In this document: positions 17,833 through 26,180 of the stretch, in pieces | How positions within the stretch are numbered: the first letter of the stretch is position 1 | How the letters are laid out: every line of letters starts with the position of its first letter | Assembly (NCBI GenBank): GCA_021647365.1 | Contig: JAKIUW010000010.1 | Coordinates: 1-64,000, forward strand | Reading direction: 5' to 3' | Length of the DNA: 64,000 bases | Source: Cocleimonas sp. | GTDB lineage: Bacteria; Pseudomonadota; Gammaproteobacteria; Thiotrichales; Thiotrichaceae | The notes under the pieces: model-generated | The model's input: only the letters and a program-made list of their open reading frames with translations | Told to the model about the DNA's origin: nothing | Databases searched by the model: none | Program-made: the position numbers and the translations under genes

Positions 17833-18861
17833 TTAACGACTATTTGTTAACTTTTTTACTAAATCTCTTACAAGCGTTGGCCCTTCATATATCAATCCAG
17901 AATAAACCTGCACTAACACTGCGCCAGCATCTAATTTATCCTGAGCATCTTTTGCCGAAGCAATTCCACCCACACCAATAATAGGAATTTGATCTTTTAA
18001 GATATTGTGAAATTGTTTGATCACTTCGGTAGACATCTCGCGCACAGGCTCACCACTCAAGCCCCCTGCTTCGTCGCCGTGTTTCATACCGACCACGGCA
18101 TCGCGCGACAAGGTTGTATTGGTGGCGATGAGGCAATCAATTTTATTCGTCAACAAGGCTTCTGCAATGCCTTTTATTTCATCTGCCTCTAAATCGGGGG
18201 CGACTTTAACGGCAATGGGCACGTACTTATCATGTGATGTTTGGAGATTTATTTGTTCTGCTTTGATAGCTGACAGCAACTGATCCAACTCTTCGCCGTA
18301 TTGTAAAGTTCGCAAGCCCGGGGTATTAGGCGATGATATATTGATGGTGATGTAATCTGCGTGGACATATGCCGCACGTAAGCCTTTTAAATAATCTTCT
18401 GTTGCATCCTCAACAGCGGTATCAAAGTTCTTACCGATATTGATGCCAATAACACCCTCAAACCCCGCTTTTCGTGCTTTTACAACTTGATCAGTTAAAT
18501 AATCTACGCCTTTATTATTGAAGCCCATTCTATTGATGATGGCATTAGCTTTAGGTAAGCGAAATAAACGTGGTGCGGGGTTTCCCGGTTGCGGACGTGG
18601 CGTGACGGTTCCAATTTCTATAAAACCAAAACCAAGGTTTGATAGCGATTGAATGTATTCACCATTTTTATCTAGGCCAGCCGCTAAACCTATTTTGTTG
18701 GGGAATTTAATTCCCATAACCTCAACTTCTTTTTGCGTCGATTGAGGTTTAATACGTTTTAAAATCCCTAGCTTATTTAATGTAGCAAGAGAACCTAACG
18801 TAAAGTGATGAGCAGTTTCTGGCGGAAGCAGAAAAAGTAATTTTTGTAATAGCTTGTACAT
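17833..18861 (-). CDS. pyrD: Dihydroorotate dehydrogenase, quinone-dependent (class 2)
   Basis: Membrane-associated flavoenzyme that oxidises dihydroorotate to orotate in pyrimidine synthesis and passes electrons to quinone. From the chosen ATG (MYKLLQKLLFLLPPETAHHF) it has 342 residues, and this start matches the amphipathic N-terminal helix of E. coli PyrD. Visible motifs include KIGLAAGLDKNGEYI, IEIGTVTPRPQPGNP, the active-site region NISSPNTPGL (catalytic Ser type of class 2) and the FMN-binding GVGGIASAKDA. The frame stays open 15 codons further upstream to a GTG at 18906, but that GTG lies inside the dispersed repeat and is unlikely to be used. Confidence 0.95.
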   Translation of the reverse strand: MYKLLQKLLFLLPPETAHHFTLGSLATLNKLGILKRIKPQSTQKEVEVMGIKFPNKIGLAAGLDKNGEYIQSLSNLGFGFIEIGTVTPRPQPGNPAPRLFRLPKANAIINRMGFNNKGVDYLTDQVVKARKAGFEGVIGINIGKNFDTAVEDATEDYLKGLRAAYVHADYITINISSPNTPGLRTLQYGEELDQLLSAIKAEQINLQTSHDKYVPIAVKVAPDLEADEIKGIAEALLTNKIDCLIATNTTLSRDAVVGMKHGDEAGGLSGEPVREMSTEVIKQFHNILKDQIPIIGVGGIASAKDAQDKLDAGAVLVQVYSGLIYEGPTLVRDLVKKLTNSR

Positions 18862-18900
18862 GAGGCAACAACTTAAATCAGGGGTATTTAATAGAGTATA

Positions 18901-18929
18901 AAGCACACCCCCCCACTTTTACATGATAG
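18901..18929 (+). repeat. Dispersed C-rich repeat, single copy
   Basis: AAGCACA-C7-ACTTTTACATGATAG, full consensus, in the gap between pyrD and the M15 peptidase gene, both on minus. The C-rich strand is plus. Confidence 0.85.
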
Positions 18930-18945
18930 CGTTAGTTTTTTTAAA

Positions 18946-19704
18946 CTATCGACAACTTTCATGCACACCCAAAATATACTTTTCAACCACACCAATCTCA
19001 ACAGCTGTTTTGCTACCGCTAAAGCCCGTTATCTTAGAATCTGTTAAGACTTTCGCAGCATCACGCGTCATGGCAATAGATAGCGGCGTGTATGACCAAT
19101 GCCACTTTTCTTCGTTGTAACCATATGGTCTGGTATTGTCTTTTTTGGTGTATGGACGATGAAAGCCATAGTTAGCCGCATTGTTTTCCATCCAACGAAA
19201 CAGCTTTAGCCCCTGATCATGCTCAAACCAACTATTGCTAAAAGAATTGAGGTCAACTTCCGTCCCCCAGTGATGCCGTGATGTGCTCGGCATGGAACTT
19301 AGCTGTAAGATATTTAAGGCTTTATTTTTAGCGCTACGTGACTTTTTCTGTGCGTGCCATTTACGCTCCCAAATGCCTTTTTGGTAATCGAAGTTACGCG
19401 TGGCGGAGCGAATAACCAATTTCACCCCATCTTTACGTGCTGCTTCATGCATTTTTTTAAATGATTCAAAAGCCTCTTTACGTAAATAAAACCCCGAGCG
19501 ACTAGCATAACGACTAGGTACTTTTACAAAAGCTTTATGCTTTGTAGGATTAAAGCGCCCTGTTAGATAATCGACAACTGCTTTAGTCGCTGCTTGTGGC
19601 GGAGGCGAGTTGATGATTTCTGCATTGGCGTTGAATACAGTAGAGCTACCCAGCAATAAAGTGCCCAACAGCCCAAAAAATATTTTTTTCATCTTTTTAA
19701 TCAT
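18946..19704 (-). CDS. Exported M15 family peptidase (VanY-type D-alanyl-D-alanine carboxypeptidase)
   Basis: Predicted periplasmic zinc peptidase acting on peptidoglycan stem peptides. The 252 residues begin with a signal peptide (hydrophobic 8-22, NANA-E cleavage near 29). The VanY/VanX zinc site is visible: SRHHWGTEVD gives H144 and D151, and EEKWHW gives H202 with the catalytic Glu just before it. The RSATRNFDYQKGIW block is also family-typical. A resistance role is unlikely without van regulators nearby; cell-wall remodelling is the safer inference. A second ATG four codons in (MKKIFFGLL) is an alternative start. It is separated from the spermidine-synthase-like gene by 150 bases. Confidence 0.85.
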   Translation of the reverse strand: MIKKMKKIFFGLLGTLLLGSSTVFNANAEIINSPPPQAATKAVVDYLTGRFNPTKHKAFVKVPSRYASRSGFYLRKEAFESFKKMHEAARKDGVKLVIRSATRNFDYQKGIWERKWHAQKKSRSAKNKALNILQLSSMPSTSRHHWGTEVDLNSFSNSWFEHDQGLKLFRWMENNAANYGFHRPYTKKDNTRPYGYNEEKWHWSYTPLSIAMTRDAAKVLTDSKITGFSGSKTAVEIGVVEKYILGVHESCR

Positions 19705-19855
19705 AGATTTAATAGATCATCTTCAATAACTAATAGAGGTTTTTTTTGCAGAAAAGTTCATTTATGGAAGCTCTGGTTTAGTCGATTATAATTTATCAAG
19801 CTAAAAATGACTGGACTTGATCAGAGGCTCTTCGTGTACTTTGTGTAACGCTGGC

Positions 19856-21385
19856 TTATATTTTTAAGTCTTCAAGATAGAGCTGATATAACTTTGGCTC
19901 CATAATCGTATTAACAGGTACTTCAACTTTTTGTGTATCTTTGCCAAATATCATAGCCGCTTGCATGGTGGGCTCATTCATAAACTTAGTTTTAACATCA
20001 AACTTAAAATTAGTGGGAATTTCAGCATTCATGCGTGCCATATTAAACCCCCATATACCAAACGATGGAACCGTCACATGATAACTTAAGGTATCTTCAA
20101 AAACAGCATTTAAGGTTTTTTCAATGCTCCAAAATGTTTTATGGGTGAAAAATGGGGATGAGCTTTGCGAGACGAGTATGCCGTTCGGTGACATACGTTT
20201 GCGTATCATGGTGTAAAACTCTTTGGAATAGAGTTTGTTGATCGCTTCATTGTGTGGGTCTGGCATATCAATGATCACACGGTCATATAATATTCCTGCT
20301 TTGTTGATAAAGGTAAACGCATCTTGGTTAAACATAGTGAGTTTTTCGTTATCAAGGCTGTGTTCATTGAGCTTTGACAATAAATATAAACGCTTACCAA
20401 TTTTGGTCATTTCAGGGTCAATATCCACAAGGTGAATTAATTTTACATCATCATACTTAAGTACTTCTCGCACCGCTAAACCATCACCACCGCCTAGCAC
20501 CAATACACTCTCTTTCTTGCCCGGAACAGACAGCAAGGGGTGTACGAGTGACTCGTGATAGCGATATTCATCACGCGATGAGAACTGAATATGTCCATCT
20601 ATATACAAACGATGTTCTTTATTCACATTTGATTGTGTGACGACGATGCGCTGATAAGGTGTCTGTTTTTTATAAATAATCTGATCAAAATACAAGTGCT
20701 TTTCAGCATAACTGCTGATGCGTGTTCCGTACACGGTGAATACCGTCAACATGATAAGCACCGCTACACTGATAGCCGTTAATAGGCGAGGTGAGTTTAG
20801 ATATTTTTTAAAAAAGTAAATATTCACTAATGCGGTGAGAATATTGATTAAACCAATCGCAAATGATGAACGTAGCAGGCCGAGTTGCGGTAATAAAATT
20901 AGTGGGAATGCTACCGAGCCAATCAATGCACCCAAATAATCAAGCGACAAAACATTGGCAATTGAGTCTCGCGTGCTTTGTTTATACGACAAAATACCTG
21001 AGAGTATCGGTATTTCCATACCCACTAAAGCGCCAATAAAAAATATCAAGCTAAACATCACAGTGTCATACAAAGCCCGCACCAGTGGGAACGACATCAA
21101 TAACAATAAACTACAGACACCACCCACCAACGAAATAATAATTTCGATGGTGATAAAATTTTGAATTAAATTATTGCCTAAAAGCTTCGAAAGGTAAGAA
21201 CCTACCCCCATCGAGAACATGAAAAATCCGATGGTGAGAGAGAATTGATAAACACTATTACCCAACAGGTAACTAGAAACTGTGCTGATAATTAACTCGT
21301 AGGCGATGCCACACAGCGCAACGACTAAAATCGAGATTAACAGTATTCCTGTTTGTTTATGAGTGAGTTTTGAGTAGATTTCCAC
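19856..21385 (-). CDS. Membrane-anchored spermidine-synthase-like protein
   Basis: A 509-residue fusion. Residues about 1-215 hold six or seven hydrophobic segments (for example ILLISILVVALCGIAYELII and FFIGALVGMEIPILSGIL). Residues about 240-509 are an aminopropyltransferase domain. Its hallmarks are RLYIDGHIQFSSRDEYRYHE, the glycine loop VLGGGDGLAVREVLKY, the acidic ligand in HLVDIDPEMTKIGK and the catalytic-region block IDMPDPHNEAINKLYS-FY. The likely reaction is aminopropyl transfer from decarboxylated S-adenosylmethionine, supplied by the speD product encoded nearby; the acceptor is unknown. The start is a GTG without a strong ribosome site, so the N-terminus is uncertain. A palindromic repeat separates it from the rest of the speD cluster. 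Confidence 0.85.
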   Translation of the reverse strand: MEIYSKLTHKQTGILLISILVVALCGIAYELIISTVSSYLLGNSVYQFSLTIGFFMFSMGVGSYLSKLLGNNLIQNFITIEIIISLVGGVCSLLLLMSFPLVRALYDTVMFSLIFFIGALVGMEIPILSGILSYKQSTRDSIANVLSLDYLGALIGSVAFPLILLPQLGLLRSSFAIGLINILTALVNIYFFKKYLNSPRLLTAISVAVLIMLTVFTVYGTRISSYAEKHLYFDQIIYKKQTPYQRIVVTQSNVNKEHRLYIDGHIQFSSRDEYRYHESLVHPLLSVPGKKESVLVLGGGDGLAVREVLKYDDVKLIHLVDIDPEMTKIGKRLYLLSKLNEHSLDNEKLTMFNQDAFTFINKAGILYDRVIIDMPDPHNEAINKLYSKEFYTMIRKRMSPNGILVSQSSSPFFTHKTFWSIEKTLNAVFEDTLSYHVTVPSFGIWGFNMARMNAEIPTNFKFDVKTKFMNEPTMQAAMIFGKDTQKVEVPVNTIMEPKLYQLYLEDLKI

Positions 21386-21413
21386 GCTGGAATACCGCTA
21401 TTGATAATTTAGA

Positions 21414-21490
21414 AAGCACACCCCCCCTGTTTTACCGATTTTGTATTAATAATGAAATACAAAAATGACTAAAACAAGGGGGGTGTGCTT
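21414..21490. repeat. Variant palindromic pair of the dispersed repeat
   Basis: AAGCACA-C7-TGTTTTACC on the left and GACTAAAACAAG-G5-TGTGCTT-type sequence on the right. The usual ACTTTTACAT is replaced by TGTTTTA, and the other arm carries the matching change (TAAAACA), so pairing is kept. An inner stem (ATTTTGTATT with AATACAAAAAT) extends the hairpin to 77 bases. It lies between the small lipoprotein gene and the spermidine-synthase-like gene. Confidence 0.85.
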
Positions 21491-21536
21491 ATTATTCAAT
21501 TAAAATAATTAAAAGAACTTTGAGCTGCAAAGGCCT

Positions 21537-22130
21537 CTACTTGCCCGATGAGTGACTACCAGACCCTACGCGAGATTTAGCACTACCAAATGATTTTGAT
21601 TTAGAGGCTGACCTTTTTGGTGTTGCCTTTTTCATTGCAGGACGAGCACCTGTCGCACGTTGACGGCTCAACATATTGCCCAACAACATACCCATGATAA
21701 AACCAGAACCTGAAAAACCTGACTCACGTACTTCGCCTTCATTTGAAGCAAGCAAACGATTATTTGCTGTGTCTACTTCTAACTTAAACAGATCTTTTTC
21801 ATCGGCATCTTTAACGCCATTGTTATTTTTATCATCAAAACCTGCAAACGAACCATCTTTTTCTGATTTAACACCAATAGGGCCAGAATGAATTGGCGGT
21901 ACGCTAGCATTCAAGTCAGAGGCGTAGCTTGATGAAAACTTATCCATCACATTGCCTTCATTGAGCGCTTCCATATTTGAAGAGTTTTTACTCTCAAATG
22001 AAACCATCGAATCAGAGGCAACACCTAAGATACGATCAAGGTCTGCCGTTGCTGATTTTTTTTGATCACAAGCTGTTAGTGCGAAAGCACCAACAATAAC
22101 AGTGGTTAATGATAAAATCTTAATGTTCAT
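21537..22130 (-). CDS. Small lipoprotein with Ser/Gly/Lys-rich tail
   Basis: A 197-residue predicted lipoprotein: the signal peptide ends LTAC (C21). The middle carries an acidic, EF-hand-like run (DDKNNNGVKDADEKDLF, about 98-114) that could bind calcium, although it lies in a segment that reads like a dockerin-type loop without a partner. A hydrophobic glycine-rich stretch (SGSGFIMGMLLGNMLS, about 143-158) is followed by a basic Ser/Gly/Lys tail ending GSGSHSSGK. The tail recalls YjfM/DUF1190-type proteins, which occur beside polyamine-related genes, but I cannot confirm the family. AAGGACTC precedes the ATG. It lies 14 bases after the GNAT gene, in the same operon. Confidence 0.65.
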   Translation of the reverse strand: MNIKILSLTTVIVGAFALTACDQKKSATADLDRILGVASDSMVSFESKNSSNMEALNEGNVMDKFSSSYASDLNASVPPIHSGPIGVKSEKDGSFAGFDDKNNNGVKDADEKDLFKLEVDTANNRLLASNEGEVRESGFSGSGFIMGMLLGNMLSRQRATGARPAMKKATPKRSASKSKSFGSAKSRVGSGSHSSGK

Positions 22131-22144
22131 TCTTTTGAGTCCTT

Positions 22145-22927
22145 TTATAAAATATAAGTGAAATGCTGTTCATGCACGCCATCTTCGTAATAATCGTCCA
22201 GTATGCCAGAATTTGAAAAGCCTGCCGATAGTAAAGTTTCTTTTATGCCTACAAAGTTTGAAGGGAATGATAAAAATACAGCACGTCCCTCATCTTGTCT
22301 CACTTGATCAATGCCAGTTTTTACATCATCTTCTGTAAAAATTTGCTCACCTTCATCATGCCAACCAAAGCTATAAGCATCATCCGTCTCTGCAATTTCA
22401 AAAACTGAGTTAAAGGTTACAGGGCAATTTTCTTCTTGAGCAACCGTACTAAGTTTATCTTTCAAACGTAAGCCAAGAATAATTTGTGACTCACCTTCGT
22501 CGTAATAATCTTTGTGGGTAATTTCAACATTAAAGCCTAATGATTGATAGAGGTGCAAAGCTGCAGCATAGATTGCCCCATCTTCATCATCCACATAATC
22601 ACTGACTTTTACAAATAACTTTCGACCACCCTTTTGCTTAATTAATTCAATTAGCTCATTAAGCATTTTTCGACCATGCCCTTTATTGGCATAATCTTCA
22701 TGAACATACGTCCAAGATAACCAGTAGGTTTCATCACAACCTGGTGGCTTTGAGAAGCCTGTTACGCCAATGACTTTGCCATCTTGCTCAATCACATACT
22801 GATCAAGCACGCCGCCGATTTCGCGATAACCAGCTTCGGCCTCTTCTGCATCATCTTCATCTTGTGATTCAATAACAGCGAGTACTGCATCAATATCTTC
22901 ACTTTGCATTTCTCGTAAAGTTTGCAT
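22145..22927 (-). CDS. GNAT-family acetyltransferase with extra C-terminal domain
   Basis: A 260-residue protein. The first ~155 residues are a GCN5-related acetyltransferase: YVIEQDGKVIGVTGF strand pair, WLSWTYVHEDYANKGHGRKMLNELIEL with the acetyl-CoA loop (a Q/R-x-x-G-x-G/A variant, NKGHGR), and ALHLYQSLGF near the end of the fold. Residues about 170-260 form a second acidic segment of unknown type. The start ATG overlaps the speD stop by one base (TAATG), and the lipoprotein gene follows closely. A role in acetylating a polyamine or a polyamine-modified product is suggested by context only. Confidence 0.75.
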   Translation of the reverse strand: MQTLREMQSEDIDAVLAVIESQDEDDAEEAEAGYREIGGVLDQYVIEQDGKVIGVTGFSKPPGCDETYWLSWTYVHEDYANKGHGRKMLNELIELIKQKGGRKLFVKVSDYVDDEDGAIYAAALHLYQSLGFNVEITHKDYYDEGESQIILGLRLKDKLSTVAQEENCPVTFNSVFEIAETDDAYSFGWHDEGEQIFTEDDVKTGIDQVRQDEGRAVFLSFPSNFVGIKETLLSAGFSNSGILDDYYEDGVHEQHFTYIL

Positions 22928-23394
22928 TAATTATTACCTACTTGCTTCACAATGCCACGTTGGTGTTCTATCACTTCGATTTTATCCGCTTCAAACGCCT
23001 CTTCAAAAACTGCAATCGCTTTTTGTGGCTCGGTATCACCACACATGAAAATATCCAATGCCGCATAGTCTCGTTCTGGCCATGTGTGAATACTGATATG
23101 AGATTCGGCTAAAACAGCCACACCTGATATGCCTCCATTTGGCGTAAAGTGATGGAGGTGAATATGTAAAAGTGTAGAGCCTGTAACCTCTACAGCTTCA
23201 CGCAAGGCTTTTTCAATATGCTTAATATCAGTGAGATGTTTTGCGCCCCAGCAATCCAAAATCAGATGCGTGCCTGCAAATAGCACACCATCACGTTCTA
23301 TAAACAAATCTTGATCATGATTACTTTTACCATCATAACTATGGTCTACATAAGTAGACCATTCTGAATCTTTATTAGTATTAGTTAAGTCCAC
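22927..23394 (-). CDS. speD: S-adenosylmethionine decarboxylase proenzyme (class 1b type)
   Basis: Makes decarboxylated S-adenosylmethionine, the aminopropyl donor for spermidine synthesis. The 155-residue, self-cleaving pyruvoyl proenzyme belongs to the short bacterial/archaeal type. The cleavage site is visible as AESHISIHTWPE, with S98 becoming the pyruvoyl group, and the catalytic cysteine is C118 in IFMCGD. HHFTPNGGISGVAVL precedes it as usual. The start is a GTG at 23394; no in-frame ATG exists nearby and the ribosome site is weak, so expression may depend on coupling to htpX, which ends 8 bases upstream. Decarboxylase activity without spermidine use is known for some homologues, so the product is inferred. 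Confidence 0.9.
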   Translation of the reverse strand: MDLTNTNKDSEWSTYVDHSYDGKSNHDQDLFIERDGVLFAGTHLILDCWGAKHLTDIKHIEKALREAVEVTGSTLLHIHLHHFTPNGGISGVAVLAESHISIHTWPERDYAALDIFMCGDTEPQKAIAVFEEAFEADKIEVIEHQRGIVKQVGNN

Positions 23395-23402
23395 TATAAA
23401 AC

Positions 23403-24320
23403 TTAGTATTTACTGTTCTGTAAAGCGGCAATACGCTCTTCTAACGGAGGGTGCGTCATAAATAGCTTCTTCATGCCATCTCCTAATCCACCAGAAATAC
23501 CAAACGCAGCCATTTCACCGGGCAAGTCATGAGGTTGATTAACGCGTTGCAATGCTTGTAATGCAGAAATCATTTTCTCTCTACCTGCAAGGTCAGCACC
23601 ACCTTTGTCGGCGTGAAATTCACGGTAACGCGAGAACCACATAACGATCATATTTGCCAAAAAGCCTAGAAGAATTTGAGCCACCATCGACACTGCAAAG
23701 TACGTCATGCCATAGCTACTGCCACCGCTATTATTATCACGATTACCTGATAAAACTGAGTTTACTAAATGTGCAATCACACGAGAGAAGAAGATAACAA
23801 AAGTATTCATAATACCTTGTAGCAAGGTTTGCGTAACCATATCACCATTAGCAACGTGAGCCATCTCGTGTCCTAAAACCGCCTCGACCTCATCAGCGCT
23901 CATGTGCTCTAGTAAGCCAGTGCTTACTGCAACTAAGGCATCATTCTTACGTGCACCTGTGGCAAATGCATTCGGTGATGGTTCATGGAATATCCCCACC
24001 TCTGGCATATCAATTCCTACTCTGTCAGCTTGGCGTTTTACCACATCAAACAACCAACGCTCTTGTTTAGTTGTTGGGTTCTCTATTACTTGGACACCCA
24101 TGCTACGTTTAGCCGCACCTTTAGACATCCAAAGGCTAATAAACGCACCACCAAAACCAATAGCCAACGACATTACTGCAATGTAGCCAAAACCTGCAGG
24201 AAGACCCATTGCCATCATTCTTTCAGTCAAACCAAAGCTTGCATCCAATACATTCCAAACAATACCTAACACTGCCACAACTGCGAAGTTTGTGGCCATC
24301 AATAACATTATGCGTTTCAC
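23403..24320 (-). CDS. htpX: Membrane zinc metalloprotease HtpX
   Basis: Inner-membrane M48 protease that, with FtsH, degrades misfolded membrane proteins. The 305 residues show two N-terminal membrane helices (about 4-24 and 42-63), the zinc motif HEMAH at 151-155, two more hydrophobic helices (about 165-190 and 206-232) and the third-ligand region SRYREFHADKGGA. The end, FMTHPPLEERIAAL, is typical. The start is a GTG with AAGGAA 8 bases upstream, and the N-terminus MKRIMLLMATNFAVV aligns with E. coli MMRIALFLLTN. It is the first gene of a series with speD, GNAT and the lipoprotein, with tiny gaps between them, and is divergent from the aminotransferase. Confidence 0.93.
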   Translation of the reverse strand: MKRIMLLMATNFAVVAVLGIVWNVLDASFGLTERMMAMGLPAGFGYIAVMSLAIGFGGAFISLWMSKGAAKRSMGVQVIENPTTKQERWLFDVVKRQADRVGIDMPEVGIFHEPSPNAFATGARKNDALVAVSTGLLEHMSADEVEAVLGHEMAHVANGDMVTQTLLQGIMNTFVIFFSRVIAHLVNSVLSGNRDNNSGGSSYGMTYFAVSMVAQILLGFLANMIVMWFSRYREFHADKGGADLAGREKMISALQALQRVNQPHDLPGEMAAFGISGGLGDGMKKLFMTHPPLEERIAALQNSKY

Positions 24321-24448
24321 TTATTTATTCCTTAAAGTTTATATCTGTAAATTATGGGGGTGCTCCATGATGATTTCAATGCTTGTTTGTGCGATATTTG
24401 CTACTATCAGAATAGAAAACTAACCGCTAATATAGATGAGATTAAAAC

Positions 24449-25735
24449 GTGCGACAAAATATATTACGTGCTGATAGCGTACTACTAAGTTATCCTATTC
24501 GAGAAGTTGTAGTAATCGGCAAAGAGCTTGAAAAACTCGGTGACTTCTCAATGGTTTGGGAAAACATCGGCGACCCTGTTGCTGCTGGTGAAAAAGTCCC
24601 TTCATGGTTACAAGATATCGTGCAAGAACAAGTTGCCACCGACCAAAGTTTTGCTTACACCGAAACTAAAGGTGCAATTCAAGCGCGTGAGTATGTGCTT
24701 GAACATTTTTCTGATAAAAAGAAATGTACGGTTGATGATATTTTATTCTTCAATGGCTTGGGCGAAGCGATCAATAAAATCATGGGCAATTTACCCAAAG
24801 AAGCGCGAGTGCTGGTGCCCTCTCCCACCTACCCTTCACATGCTACAGCAGAATCCATGCATGCAGGGTGTTCATTTATTTCTTACGAACTTGACCCTAA
24901 TAATGACTGGGAACCCAATATAGAAGAGATTGAAAACAAGGTTAAGTTTAATGACCATGTCGTGGCGATTCTTGTTATTAATCCTAACAATCCCACAGGC
25001 AGTGTTTACAAACGCGAAACGCTGGAAAAAATTGTTGCTATCGCAAAGAAATACGATTGTTTTTTGATCTTCGATGAAATCTATCACCACATGACGTTCG
25101 AAGGTGTAAAGACAACGCTGCTCCACGAAATAATTGGCGACAGGCCCGGCATTAGCATGAAAGGCATCAGTAAAGACGTACCTTGGCCAGGCTCTCGCTG
25201 TGGGTGGATTGAGGTTTATAACTCCGATAAAGATGAGAACTTCAAAGGCTTTATCGACATTGTACTGCTCACCAAAATGTTAGAAGTCTGTTCGACAACA
25301 CTGCCACAAATTGTATTACCACATCTTTATGAACACCCAAAATTTGAACCCTATTTAAAAGCGCGCGCAGATAAATACCAACGTCGTGCCGATGAGGCTT
25401 GTGCCTTCTTTGCTGATATTCCGCAAGTACGCGTCAACAAGCCCAAAGGTGTTTTTTACCTTGTGGTTGAGTTGCTTGATTTACCCATGAATACCTTGGA
25501 GTCTGTAAATAAAAATGTACGCCTGTATCTGGATGATTTAGAAAATAACAGCACGCCCGCTGATTTTCAATTCGCTTATGAATTGATGGGAGCAGAAGGC
25601 GTTTGCGTCGTACCACTTACAGGTTTCAGCTCAAGCGTAACAGGCTTTAGAATGACATTATTGCAAGAAGATGATGCGGTGTTTACCGAAACGCTTAATA
25701 AGATTGGTCGGGCGATTCAGGCTTACTATTCATGA
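24449..25735 (+). CDS. Class I/II pyridoxal-phosphate aminotransferase
   Basis: A 428-residue fold-type I aminotransferase. Visible blocks are FAYTETKGAIQAREYVLEHF, FFNGLGEAINKIMGNL, VPSPTYPSHATAES, NPNNPTGSVYKRETL, FDEIYHHMTFEG and the PLP-lysine region KGISKDVPWPGSRCGW. A C-terminal arginine lies in TGFRMTLL for carboxylate binding. The N-terminal layout (ADSVLLSYPIREVV-GKELEKLG) resembles alanine/aspartate aminotransferases of the AlaA group, but residues specific for a substrate cannot be read safely, so no symbol is given. The start is a GTG at 24449 with only a weak ribosome site. It is divergent from htpX across a 128-base region. Confidence 0.85.
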   Translation: MRQNILRADSVLLSYPIREVVVIGKELEKLGDFSMVWENIGDPVAAGEKVPSWLQDIVQEQVATDQSFAYTETKGAIQAREYVLEHFSDKKKCTVDDILFFNGLGEAINKIMGNLPKEARVLVPSPTYPSHATAESMHAGCSFISYELDPNNDWEPNIEEIENKVKFNDHVVAILVINPNNPTGSVYKRETLEKIVAIAKKYDCFLIFDEIYHHMTFEGVKTTLLHEIIGDRPGISMKGISKDVPWPGSRCGWIEVYNSDKDENFKGFIDIVLLTKMLEVCSTTLPQIVLPHLYEHPKFEPYLKARADKYQRRADEACAFFADIPQVRVNKPKGVFYLVVELLDLPMNTLESVNKNVRLYLDDLENNSTPADFQFAYELMGAEGVCVVPLTGFSSSVTGFRMTLLQEDDAVFTETLNKIGRAIQAYYS

Positions 25736-25741
25736 TAGTGG

Positions 25742-25810
25742 AAGCACACCCCCCCACTTTTACATGATAGTTTTTTATCGACTGCTAGAATTTATGCAAA
25801 GCTCCATGAT
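25742..25810 (+). repeat. Dispersed C-rich repeat with 3' extension
   Basis: AAGCACA-C7-ACTTTTACATGATAG at 25742-25770, then a second conserved word at 25781-25810 with TAGAATTTATGCAAAGCT and CATGAT, as at 3371-3401. It lies between two plus-strand genes, C-rich strand on plus. Confidence 0.85.
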
Positions 25811-25830
25811 GTAATTGAAAGAGAACAACA

Positions 25831-26154
25831 ATGTCTGAAATAGCAAACACACCCAAAGCGCCCTACTACGCTGTGATCTTTACCAATCACAGAACGGATG
25901 GTGACAATGGCTACGGTGCAATGGCTGATAGAATGGTTGAACTTGCCGCAGAACAAGCGGGCTTTTTAGGCGTAGAATCAGCCCGAGACAGCGTTGGTAT
26001 TACCATATCCTACTGGAAAGATTTAAAAAGCATCAAATTATGGAAACAAAACACCGAACATTTATTGGCACAAAAAAATGGCAAAAGTATATGGTATGCT
26101 GAGTTTAAAGTACGCATCAGCAAAGTTGAGAGAGACTACGGTTTCTCTATTTAA
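25831..26154 (+). CDS. Antibiotic-biosynthesis-monooxygenase (ABM) domain protein
   Basis: A 107-residue protein with the ferredoxin-like dimeric ABM fold pattern: YYAVIFTNHRT strand, YGAMADRMVELAAEQAGFLGVESARD, ITISYWKDLKSIKLWKQNTEHLLAQKNGKSIWY, and a last strand with FKVRISKVERDYGF. In this family such small proteins may be cofactor-free oxygenases or haem-degrading enzymes, and many have no known role. The WKDLKSIKLWKQNTEH segment is family-typical. AGAGAA stands before the ATG. It lies 26 bases upstream of the TerB-like gene and may form an operon with it. Confidence 0.75.
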   Translation: MSEIANTPKAPYYAVIFTNHRTDGDNGYGAMADRMVELAAEQAGFLGVESARDSVGITISYWKDLKSIKLWKQNTEHLLAQKNGKSIWYAEFKVRISKVERDYGFSI

Positions 26155-26180
26155 CCTCTAGCTTATAAACAGGATATTAT

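Noticed and set aside
18862..18906. N-terminal extension of pyrD from a GTG inside the dispersed repeat
   Set aside because: The family N-terminus begins at the ATG 18861, and the GTG is part of the repeat. The same applies to the upstream GTG of aat at 42839.
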